NCBI RefSeq assembly: GCF_001552215.1
Contig: NZ_BCQT01000016.1
Location: 1 to 64,000 of the forward strand
Reading direction: 5' to 3'
From: Actinomadura macra NBRC 14102
GTDB lineage: Bacteria; Actinomycetota; Actinomycetes; Streptosporangiales; Streptosporangiaceae
DNA: 64,000 bases
The position numbers and the translations under genes were made by a program. Under the pieces are notes generated by a model that worked only from the letters and a program-made list of their open reading frames with translations, made no database searches and was not told the DNA's origin. Numbering within the stretch: position 1 is the stretch's first letter; every line of letters starts with the position of its first letter. Positions 17,303 to 24,619 of the stretch are shown here, piece by piece.

Positions 17303-18174
17303 ACCTGCCGCGTCAACGCCGTCAGCCGCGCCGACGCCGCCTGGAACGACGTGCCCGCCGGCTGCAGCGTCAGCACGACCACGATCCGGTCCCCCACGAT
17401 CCCCGTCGTGTGCAGCACCGGCCGCCCGATCCCCAGCCCAGGCGCCGACGCCGGCCGCATGTTCCCGTTGCACGGCACCGCGGGAACGTCCCCGAACCCC
17501 GACCACCCTTGCTTCACGGCCCACGGCCGCTCCAGCGCCCTCGGAATCCCGAACGTCTGGTCGAACCCGTCCTTCCCGCACGGCGTGGACTTCCGCAACT
17601 GCCCGACCACGAACTCCCGATGCTCCTTGGGCGCCCTCTCAAGCAGGTACCGGTACGTCCGCACGACGTCCTCGGCACTGAGCGCCGTATACCCCCAGAA
17701 CCCGGGCTTGTGCCTCGGCGGCGGCGCCGTCTCCGTCAGCCCCAACCGCGAGACCATCCGTCCGATGACGGCCGCCCGGCCGCCCCGTCGCCAGAACTCG
17801 GTGGCCGCCTTGTCGTCGCTGGACCGCAACATCGACTCCAACAGGGCCCGGTCCCCGGCCGACACCTCGTGCTCCCGCAGGTAGTCCAGCGCCAGCAGAA
17901 CCTTCACCACCGAAGCAGACCGAAACGTCCACCGCGCCCCGCGCTGCAGGACGACCCGCCCCCGCTTCCGATCGAACACCACGTAGGCGGCCCGCACCCC
18001 CGCGGGCACCCGCACCCGAGGCACCGGCGCCCGGCTGGTCACCCGAGGACTCCCCCCAGCCGTCGGCCCCCTGGAAGCCGTCTCCACCGGAGCAGCTCCC
18101 CCGGACGACCCGCACCCGCACACCAGAGCTCCGACCACCAAGGCCGCCCCGGCCCGCGCCACCAAAGTCACCAC
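17281..18174 (-). CDS. Beta-lactamase-like serine hydrolase, probable lipoprotein
   Basis: The 297-residue protein begins with a lipoprotein-like signal ending in VCGC (lipidated Cys21) and a Pro/Ser/Thr-rich linker. The class A beta-lactamase/D-Ala-D-Ala peptidase fold follows, with the nucleophile motif S88-V-V-K91 and an SSDDKA stretch in the place of SDN. The third motif (usually KTG) appears as HTTG, so true beta-lactam hydrolysis is uncertain. It probably acts at the cell surface on wall peptides or has lost activity. Length is normal for the group. Confidence 0.8.
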   Translation of the reverse strand: MVTLVARAGAALVVGALVCGCGSSGGAAPVETASRGPTAGGSPRVTSRAPVPRVRVPAGVRAAYVVFDRKRGRVVLQRGARWTFRSASVVKVLLALDYLREHEVSAGDRALLESMLRSSDDKAATEFWRRGGRAAVIGRMVSRLGLTETAPPPRHKPGFWGYTALSAEDVVRTYRYLLERAPKEHREFVVGQLRKSTPCGKDGFDQTFGIPRALERPWAVKQGWSGFGDVPAVPCNGNMRPASAPGLGIGRPVLHTTGIVGDRIVVVLTLQPAGTSFQAASARLTALTRQVYRASVR

Positions 18175-18260
18175 CAGGCATGCCTACCAGACCCGCCGGA
18201 ACCCGGTACGCACTCGCCCGCAGACTGCGCTACAGTAATCACGCCTGCTCCGCCAGGCAC

Positions 18261-18334
18261 CGGGACGTAGCGCAGTTTGGCAGCGCACTTGACTGGGGGT
18301 CAAGGGGTCGTGGGTTCAAATCCCGCCGTCCCGA
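18261..18334 (+). tRNA. tRNA-Pro (GGG anticodon)
   Basis: The 74-nt sequence folds as a complete cloverleaf: acceptor arms CGGGACG/CGTCCCG, D-stem GCGC, anticodon stem CTTGA/TCAAG with loop CTGGGGG, variable loop GGGTC, T-arm GTGGG-TTCAAAT-CCCGC and discriminator A. The anticodon GGG reads CCC/CCU (Pro). CCA is not encoded. Its 3' part is a likely integration site, because an integrase fragment lies 72 nt downstream. Confidence 0.96.
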
Positions 18335-18343
18335 CAGCAGCTC

Positions 18344-18381
18344 AGAGGCCGATTCCGATCATTTCGGAACCGGCCTCTTTT
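18344..18381 (+). terminator. Intrinsic terminator of tRNA-Pro
   Basis: AGAGGCCG-A-TTCCG pairs with CGGAA-C-CGGCCTCT across a 7-nt loop, and TTTT follows. This is a textbook rho-independent terminator 10 nt past the tRNA. Confidence 0.9.
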
Positions 18382-18405
18382 GGTGCTGAGTGACTAATTG
18401 AGTGA

Positions 18406-18852
18406 CTACGTGCCCTGGCCAGCGCCGGGGAAGATCCGGTCCATGGAGGTCGCGCCGTCTTCGATCACGGGTCTGATCTGGAGCCGGTAGACCGTCTCGG
18501 TGACCGCCGTCCCGCTGTGGCCACGCAGACGGGCAATGTCCTCGATCGCCATCCCATCATCGGACAGCAGCGAAACGAAGCTGTGCCGCATCTCGCGGGG
18601 CGTCCACTCCCCCGCCGGTAGGCCGGCCTTCGCCAGGATGCGCCGGAAACCTCGACGCACGTTGTGCGAGTCCAGCGCCGTACCGACACGAGAGGCGAAC
18701 ACCAGGCCGTGTTCCTGCCACGCATTACCGGCCACCAGCCTGGTGCGCGTCTGTGCGTCCCGATGGGCTCGGAGCGCTCCGACACACCGCGCAGGGAGCG
18801 CCAGCATGCGCCGGGACTTGCGCATCTTGGTGTCCCCGCCAGCCGAAAACAC
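18406..18852 (-). pseudogene. Tyrosine recombinase (integrase), C-terminal fragment
   Basis: The 149-codon fragment keeps the end of the catalytic domain: GGDTKMRKSRRMLALP, box II TPREMRHSFVSLL, GHSG and the nucleophile Tyr in TETVYRLQIRP. The family, seen in actinobacterial integrative elements, is normally about 400 residues. The core-binding domain and the first catalytic Arg are gone. The 5' side is cut exactly where an IS481-type sequence begins. Its place beside tRNA-Pro marks an old integrative element that used this tRNA. Confidence 0.88.
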
Positions 18853-18960
18853 CCGCGAGGAGTCAAGGCGGCGTTAGCGTGGGACATGAAGGCCTCCTGT
18901 TGACGGAGCGGTTCCTAGGCAGCTCCACTCCAAAATCGGAGGCCTTCACCCGTCACACAC
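18853..18960 (-). mobile_element. IS481-family remnant (5' end of transposase and leader)
   Basis: An ATG at 18887, preceded by AGGAGGCC, starts the residues MSHANAALTPRG. This is the characteristic N-terminus of IS481-family transposases. After about 12 codons the sequence turns into the integrase fragment, so the rest of the element is lost. The leader has an 11-bp perfect inverted repeat (18887-18897 and 18938-18948). The exact outer end was not determined. Confidence 0.72.
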
Positions 18961-19116
18961 ATTCACACGTGTCGTCACACAACCTCAACCAACCTCCCTG
19001 GGCAGTCACCTAACGACCCGGTGTCGGCGTACCCCTGAACGCGCAGAGGCGTGTTCGGCTCGGCGTACACAGCATTGGGGATGCCGCCGAGCGCAGCGTG
19101 AGGGCGTGGAGCCCCG

Positions 19117-19992
19117 TCAGCCGGCATCGCCGAGGACCTCGTGCAGCTTGCGCGCGAATGCCTCGGGCTGCCCGGGGTAGCCGAACTCGCCGCCGGCGAA
19201 GCCTCCGTGATGGCTCGGGAACACCGTCGCCTGCTGGCCGAGCAGGTCGGCCAACGCCACCGAGGTACGTGCGGTGAAGGTGCCCGACGACTCCTCACCC
19301 ACTGCGATCACGACTCGCGTCGGTGCCGCGGTGAGCGCGTCGACGTCGGGACGGTAGCCGCTGACCGCCCACGACCGGTCGGACAACAGCGGATCGTCAC
19401 GTGATCCGTCGTCCTCGGCCGGCATTCCGAACGCGGCGGGCTCCGGCGCGGGCTGGGCGAAGTAGGCGTCGGTGAACTCACCCTGCCACGACGTCATCAT
19501 GATGAAGGCCGCCATCCCGGCGTTCGAGCCCTTGGCCTGGTAGACATCCCGGATACCGGCCCGAGCGCGCTCGGCGGCCCGGGCGTCCGGGAGCACCGCG
19601 ATGAGCGGCGGCTCATGCGCGACCAAGGTGGTCACGTCATCGGGGTAGGCCGTCACGAGGGCGAGCGAGGTCACCGCACCGCCGCTGCTGGCGAACATCT
19701 CGACCGGGCCCGCGCCGAGCGCCTCGATGACCGCGTGCACGTCGGCGGCCTGGGTCTCGGGCGCGTGATCGACCCGGCCGTCCTTGCGGGCGCTGCGGCC
19801 GATGCCGCGCGGGTCGTAGGTGATCACCGTGCGCTCGGGGAAGTGTGACACCAGTGTGCTGAAGCCGCTTGCGTCCATAGGCTGGCCGATCATGAACAGC
19901 ACCGGGCGTCCGTCGTTCGTCGGCAGCGGGCCGTGGACGTCGTAGACGAGATCGGCCTCGGGAGTCTGGAGTGTCTGCGTAGTCATGCCCAT
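19117..19992 (-). CDS. Alpha/beta hydrolase
   Basis: A 291-residue alpha/beta-hydrolase with the oxyanion region FMIGQPMDASGF, the strand YDPRGIGRSAR, the nucleophile elbow in FASSGGAVTSLAL (A-S-S-G-G in place of G-x-S-x-G), an acid in the C-terminal part and the late His in SHHGGF. The substrate is unknown. The start at 19992 has GGAAGGGG upstream; ATG 19986 is an alternative. It sits alone between mobile-element debris, so it may be cargo of the island. Confidence 0.82.
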   Translation of the reverse strand: MGMTTQTLQTPEADLVYDVHGPLPTNDGRPVLFMIGQPMDASGFSTLVSHFPERTVITYDPRGIGRSARKDGRVDHAPETQAADVHAVIEALGAGPVEMFASSGGAVTSLALVTAYPDDVTTLVAHEPPLIAVLPDARAAERARAGIRDVYQAKGSNAGMAAFIMMTSWQGEFTDAYFAQPAPEPAAFGMPAEDDGSRDDPLLSDRSWAVSGYRPDVDALTAAPTRVVIAVGEESSGTFTARTSVALADLLGQQATVFPSHHGGFAGGEFGYPGQPEAFARKLHEVLGDAG

Positions 19993-20123
19993 AGTGACCC
20001 CTTCCACGTCGAAAACTCATCGGCCCCTGCGCCGGCAACGTCCCGGCTCCAACGATCGTGTCTCCTCCGGAGGCTGAACGCGTCTTCCCTGCTCCGCTCC
20101 GATGCGCGGTCCATGAAAGAACT

Positions 20124-20135
20124 GTGCACGTGCAC
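20124..20135. promoter_or_regulatory. Perfect 12-bp palindrome upstream of the hydrolase gene
   Basis: GTGCACGTGCAC lies about 130 bp upstream of the hydrolase start, in otherwise non-coding DNA. It could be an operator. It may also be chance. Confidence 0.3.
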
Positions 20136-20184
20136 CTGTACGCGACTATGTAGATCAGCCTGTTCGCCGACACCCGGACGACCC

Positions 20185-20472
20185 TTAGTTCAGAGAAACC
20201 ACTGGGACGAAGTGGTTGCGGCGAAACCACTCGATCTGCTCCTCCACCCCGCCTTCTCGCGGGCGCCCTCGATCCCGGGGCGGCAGTAGAAACTGTCGAC
20301 GCCGTAGTGGGAGCAGAACGCCGTCCATCGCTCGGTCTCCACCCGCTGCCGGATGAAACCCAGGATCTGCGCAGCCACGGCCTTGAGGTCGTCGTAGCGG
20401 ATCTTGCTGAACGGCCCCCGCCCAGCACCTCGAACGCATGGACGTGTCCCCCGAAGAACTGATGTTCCCCCC
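20185..20472 (-). pseudogene. IS21-family transposase (IstA) fragment
   Basis: Reading across at least two frameshifts, the strand encodes typical IstA pieces: FFGGHVHAFEVLGG, FSKIRYDDLKA, ILGFIRQRVETERW, FYCRPGIEGAREK and WFRRNHFVPV. A full IstA is over 400 residues and both ends are missing here. It abuts the IS5-type transposase fragment, so one element has inserted into or deleted the other. Confidence 0.82.
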
Positions 20473-20502
20473 GTTGCACGGACTGCTTTGATGTTGCCCC
20501 GG

Positions 20503-21343
20503 TTTCTCGAACCTGGCTGCGATGGCGCGGAACTGCTTGAGTTTGGAGAAGCAGCGTTCTACCAGGTTGCGGCGTTTGTACAGGGTCGAGTCGAAGGCCG
20601 GTGGCCGTCCACCACGGTGGCCCCTGCGCCGGCGGTTGGCGATCTGCTCGCTGCGCTCGGGGATCACTCAGCCGATGCCGCGGCGGCGTAGGTAGTCGCG
20701 GATCCGTTGTGCCGAGTAGCCCTTGTCGCCCAGCACCCTGCCGGGCCGGGTGCGGGGCCGTCCGCCGTGGGGGCGGGCGATGCGGATCTGCTCGATGACC
20801 TCCTCGAAGACGACCGAGTCGTTGACGTTGCCGGCGGTGAGGTGCACCACCAGCGGCAGGCCGCGGCCGTCCACGACCAGGTGCATCTTGGTGGTGAACC
20901 CGCCCCGGGAGCGGCCCAGCGCCTGGGCGGCCTGCCCGCTTTGGTGATCATCGCGATCATCGTTGTCGAGCGTCCCCTGGCCGGACCCCCTCTTTCCGCG
21001 CTCCGGCGGCGTGCTGGTGAGCGCGGGCCATCGAGGAGTCGATGGCCACCACATCCAGGTCCAAGACCGCCAGCGCATCATCCCTGACCTGCAGGTGTTC
21101 CAGCAGGCGAGCCCAGGTACCGGCCTGATCCCAGCGCTTGAACTGCTCATAGCAGGTCTGCCAGGGCCCGTATCGCTCTGGAATATCGCGCCATGGAGAA
21201 CCAGTCCGCAACCGCCACAAGATCGCGTTGATCACCTGCCGGTGATCCCACCACCGGCGGCCCCGGCCGTCAGCAGGCGGCAGCAACGGCTCCAGCTGCG
21301 CCCACGCCCGATCGGTCAACTCACAACGACGCACCACAAACAA
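20503..21343 (-). pseudogene. IS5-family transposase, frameshifted and with an internal stop
   Basis: The N-terminal part (from 21343) reads CELTDRAWAQLEPLLPP and WRLRTGSPWRDIPERYGPW, then IDSSMARAHQHAAGA. It shifts frame at about 20980 (GGAAAGAGGGGG run) into LGRSRGGFTTKMHLVVDG and VLGDKGYSAQRIRDYL. A TGA at 20668-20670 interrupts before IPERSEQIANRR and YKRRNLVERCFSKLKQF. The C-terminus is lost after ARFEK. The first shift may be programmed, as in many IS5 elements with two frames. The stop codon and truncation make it inactive. Confidence 0.88.
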
Positions 21344-21629
21344 TCATTCAAGCGGACCGAAAGCACCGATGTGATCATTTATCAGTCATCGCCTAGGGCA
21401 ACCTTGATCATTCCGGATAATCCCTCTTCTCCCGGCCTCACGCCGGGAGAGGCATCCGGATCCGGCACAACGCCACGGGCACCCAGCCCTCCCAAATGCG
21501 CCTCTATGTCCATAAATCCGCCCAAAAGTTCCCCTACGCGGCCGAATATCCACATTGGATCTATTAACATGACCACTAGATCGTGCTACATTGAGCAGCT
21601 CTCCCGATTTCTCTTCCTTGGGAAGATCG
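21344..21629. other. Low-GC intergenic stretch
   Basis: Composition drops sharply from that of the left flank and stays low to about 24.2 kb. A short minus-strand frame (21382-21570, starting MLIDPMWIFGRVGELLGG) has no convincing ribosome site and is not called. No promoter is assigned. Confidence 0.4.
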
Positions 21630-21917
21630 ATGGGTTTGGTGACCGTTCCGAGGGACAATGGAAGCGTGATCATCCTGGAGACGGACAGAGCTTTGGACGG
21701 GCCCGTTGTAGTGACCCAGCCTAGCCCCGGAGATGGTATGCGACAGCCAGTTGATCGACGTGCGTCGATTCAACATCAGCAGCGATCATTCCACCACTGC
21801 GCGCGCCGAAGCACCGCCATCGACGAGGATCACAAGTCATCGCCAGCGCCTACACCCGATAGCCAAAGCGTCGTATCCGCGCCACTGGTTACAAACACAA
21901 TGGCCATCCATTTTTAG
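21630..21917 (+). CDS. Possible small protein or remnant, Trypco1-like start
   Basis: An ATG with GGGAAG just upstream opens 95 codons beginning MGLVTVPRDNGSVIILETD, then DGPVVVTQPSPGDG. The first about 35 residues resemble the start of trypsin-co-occurring domain 1 proteins, which often accompany actinobacterial conflict systems. The remainder (from about QPVDRRASIQ) looks out of frame and lacks the family's helical end. It may be a broken gene. It lies 36 bp upstream of the 598-residue membrane protein. Confidence 0.35.
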   Translation: MGLVTVPRDNGSVIILETDRALDGPVVVTQPSPGDGMRQPVDRRASIQHQQRSFHHCARRSTAIDEDHKSSPAPTPDSQSVVSAPLVTNTMAIHF

Positions 21918-21953
21918 AGGCGATTCACTCCGCCGTACCACAAGAGGCGATCA

Positions 21954-23750
21954 ATGACTAATGAAGGTCAATTCAACCAGGACAAGGCTTATTATGATCA
22001 CCAGTCGGAGACAACTCGTCCCGTAGGCCCGATGGGAAGCGCCACACGCTATCTCTGTGCAGCCGTCTATCTGGACGATCGCATCCGACACAAGGTGCTC
22101 TGGGAGTTCATCCACCACAAATTTCGCTCCATTGCTCCGTCCTATGACGGTTTCGATCTAGCGCCAGTCCTGGAGCACTGCCTAAGAGCTCGCCGGATCT
22201 CAATCATCCGCGACCTAGCCTTTGTTGCGCTGCTGATTCTTTTCCTCTGGTTGAAGCCGATATCCGTCATCTTTCTTGTAGCGTTCGCGACGCCGTTTGC
22301 CGTATTCTCATTAGTACAATCTCGACCGTCGATACTTGGGCGGCCTATCGGACCTGCCGCTACGACAATCTTGAGTTTAATTGTGCTTGCGTGCTCTTCC
22401 TTCTTGGTGGTCCTGGCCGCAGGATATACAGCTACCAGTTCATTTACTCAGATCAAGCAAATATTTCCGAGTTTGTCGGAACTCTGGCTCGGCATGCTAG
22501 GAATTGCGCTTCTGTATCGTGCCTATATCGTCATTCTATTACGCCGGGACCTGGCGCCAGGCACAAAACCGCCCAATCCAAGCAAACCAGGCTCGAAGGT
22601 TGGCGAACATATCGCTTGGGCGGCAAGCGCCCAGTTCGGTAATGTCACCCTGCATGCTAGGGCAAACCCCTTCATCGGCGCCGGCGATCCCGGTTCTCCA
22701 TTGGCCACTTCTTGGTCGTTCACTATCGATCTTGATCGGCCTCGATCAGAAACCACACCGGTGCAACCAGTGGACCCATGGGAACTTCAGCAGTACATCC
22801 GTCGTAGCATCGAAGGCATGGGGCTCGGCGCCGCGCAGAGATCTGATGTCGAGGACCGGGATGGCACTGCTGCGTCCGCCCAGTCGGCCGAGCGGATCAC
22901 GGGTCTGAGGCCTGAATTCCACGTGATCGCATATGGTAGATGCCCGCAATACGAACGCCTCGTCGACACGGAACACGCTACTCAGGCAACTGCGAAGCCG
23001 AGCACCGGAGGCAGCCATCCCCTGATCGACGATTGTGATGTCCCATATTCACTGGCCTCGGATGCGATGTGCGAGGATCTGGTCAGAAACCCTCATCCGG
23101 AGCGGCGCTGTTATCAGCGGGTGGTCTTAGGCATCCATGAGGCGGCAAGCAAAGAGCAGGGCATCGTCGCGCCTGCTGAAAGTCATGAAATCGTTGTTTC
23201 GGCCTACATTCACGTCGTGGTCGAGGGGAGAATGCTCTACACAGATTTCGTCGCAACGGTACTGCCCCCAGTTCTTGGATGTTTCCGCATCGTAGACGAG
23301 ATACCTGCTTATAGTAGATGGCAACTTCTGGAGTCTGTTTGCGGCCTTCAATGGCCGGGACTTCTGGGAGATGCTGTCCTCGCGCCCTTCCGAGTTGTCC
23401 AGAGTCTCACAGTGATGGCGCTCGGTGATATTATGGCCGCAACTCCAGCCGCCAATAGCAAATTGGTCTTCGACTATGGGGCGCGGGTGAGTGCACGTGA
23501 GCTCGGTTCGCAGACTGGATTCACCACATACTCTCAAGTCCTGGACGCGCACAAGTACATCAGCATGATCACACAGCGAATGAACAGCGCGGTACTTGAC
23601 TACCTGAAAACGTGCGAGGTGGATACATCTAGCTACAGTGAGCAGATGACCCAAATCACCAACATGTACGTACAGGGAAACAACTATGGTGTGATGAAAA
23701 CAGGACCCGGCCACGCCACACAGAAACTGGAAAGGAACTCCCGTGCATGA
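21954..23750 (+). CDS. Four-TM protein with C-terminal Gly/Asn motif, unknown function
   Basis: The 598-residue product is not recognised. It has a soluble N-terminus (with YLCAAVYLDDRIRHKVLWEF at about 33-52) and four predicted membrane segments (about 86-101, 102-121, 137-159 and 174-196). A large soluble region to residue 565 follows, and then a short tail. Residues 570-592 in the tail form a pattern N-x2-V-x-G-x-N-x-G followed by T-G-x-G-x2-T-Q-x-L. The same pattern opens the next protein. The ATG has AGAGG 6 nt upstream. The 3' end overlaps the next gene by 8 nt. GC content is much lower than in the flanks, which points to transfer. A membrane effector or sensor is possible; this is inference. 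Confidence 0.85.
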   Translation: MTNEGQFNQDKAYYDHQSETTRPVGPMGSATRYLCAAVYLDDRIRHKVLWEFIHHKFRSIAPSYDGFDLAPVLEHCLRARRISIIRDLAFVALLILFLWLKPISVIFLVAFATPFAVFSLVQSRPSILGRPIGPAATTILSLIVLACSSFLVVLAAGYTATSSFTQIKQIFPSLSELWLGMLGIALLYRAYIVILLRRDLAPGTKPPNPSKPGSKVGEHIAWAASAQFGNVTLHARANPFIGAGDPGSPLATSWSFTIDLDRPRSETTPVQPVDPWELQQYIRRSIEGMGLGAAQRSDVEDRDGTAASAQSAERITGLRPEFHVIAYGRCPQYERLVDTEHATQATAKPSTGGSHPLIDDCDVPYSLASDAMCEDLVRNPHPERRCYQRVVLGIHEAASKEQGIVAPAESHEIVVSAYIHVVVEGRMLYTDFVATVLPPVLGCFRIVDEIPAYSRWQLLESVCGLQWPGLLGDAVLAPFRVVQSLTVMALGDIMAATPAANSKLVFDYGARVSARELGSQTGFTTYSQVLDAHKYISMITQRMNSAVLDYLKTCEVDTSSYSEQMTQITNMYVQGNNYGVMKTGPGHATQKLERNSRA

Positions 23751-24141
23751 CGTCAATATTACGGTCGGTGGACACAATAGTGGTTCAATACACACCGGAA
23801 AAGGAGACGTCACCCAGCACCTTGGTTCGATCAGCGTAGGCCCTCGTCAGGTGACCCAGGAGATCGGCACACACAAAAGTGGAATTGACGACGCGCGACT
23901 GGCGGTCACTCGGCTGCTGAGCGAACACTACGGTATCTTGAAAGAAGGCGCGCAAGCCAAAGACGATCTAGCAGAGATCGGAAGGGAGATCGTCAGCGCC
24001 CATCCGAATCACGACTCGGTCGTCAACGCCCTCACGCGACTTGCTCACCGAGTGAGTGCCAACGGTGCGTTGGCCATTGCTGTCAAGGACCTTGCTGGCG
24101 AACTTGGCGTAGCGTTCCCGCAGGGGGATGTATCGCCTTAG
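23743..24141 (+). CDS. Small protein with the shared Gly/Asn motif and a helical domain
   Basis: The 132-residue product starts at GTG 23743, with AAAGGA upstream and an 8-nt overlap with the membrane-protein gene. Residues 5-27 repeat the motif found at the C-terminus of that protein: 11 of 23 positions are identical and two more are Met/Ile exchanges. A second, shorter copy follows (VGPRQVTQEIG, residues 32-42, against GDVTQHLG at 21-28). Residues 48-125 form a predicted alpha-helical bundle (DARLAVTRLLSEHYG, then LAHRVSANGALAIAVKDLA). This resembles small helical proteins with Gly/Asn-rich N-termini common in actinomycetes. A homotypic contact with its partner is inferred. Confidence 0.82.
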   Translation: MHDVNITVGGHNSGSIHTGKGDVTQHLGSISVGPRQVTQEIGTHKSGIDDARLAVTRLLSEHYGILKEGAQAKDDLAEIGREIVSAHPNHDSVVNALTRLAHRVSANGALAIAVKDLAGELGVAFPQGDVSP

Positions 24142-24619
24142 AGACGAGCGTTTTTTCACAGGTCGTCCAACAGTACTCTACCGGCAGCAGCGAGTTGAGA
24201 AGTGGCAGAACTCGTGTATCGCGCGTGGGCTGGGCCTCTAAAGCCTGTCGCGTAAGTGTCCGGGATCTTAACCGAACGATCTCGGCGTGAGAGTGGTAGT
24301 CGATGGCCGTGATGTAGTTACTGCTCGCCGTTCCCTGAAGGCTGCCTGCTGGCTTGCCCGTCTACCTCAGCGCTCAGGACCCCTGCGTGCTTGGCCCAAA
24401 CAGCAAGGGCGAACCGAATAGTGCTCTCCCGTGTGGTAGCGCCCGTCCCCGACTGGTGGGGCGGGCATAGTTCGGCGGGCGCGGCTGGGCCGTGCGGATT
24501 GCCCGTACGGACCTCGGCGACCGTTGCGCACCGCGCGATCATGCAGCTCAGGGGTGGGAGACGAACATGCCTTGTCTCATTTCTCTCGACGAATCAAACT
24601 CCATCCGATCCGGGGCGCG
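24142..24619. other. Intergenic region between low-GC module and S9 pseudogene
   Basis: No gene is supported in these 478 bp. Composition climbs back to high GC at about 24.3 kb. Short open frames on both strands (for example 24318-24542 minus) show no known motif. No terminator hairpin of good quality was seen after the 24141 stop. Confidence 0.45.

Noticed and set aside
18300-18334. Second attachment site (att) copy of the tRNA-Pro 3' end
   Set aside because: A repeat of this segment was looked for by eye along the island and to 30 kb, and none was found. A computed search would be decisive.
21382-21570. Small minus-strand gene (MLIDPMWIFGRVGELLGG start)
   Set aside because: The protein looks plausible but the start has no Shine-Dalgarno sequence and no homology is recognised, so it was left as part of the low-GC intergenic entry.
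24318-24542. Small minus-strand gene of 74 codons
   Set aside because: It has no ribosome site or recognisable motif and lies in a mixed-composition junction.
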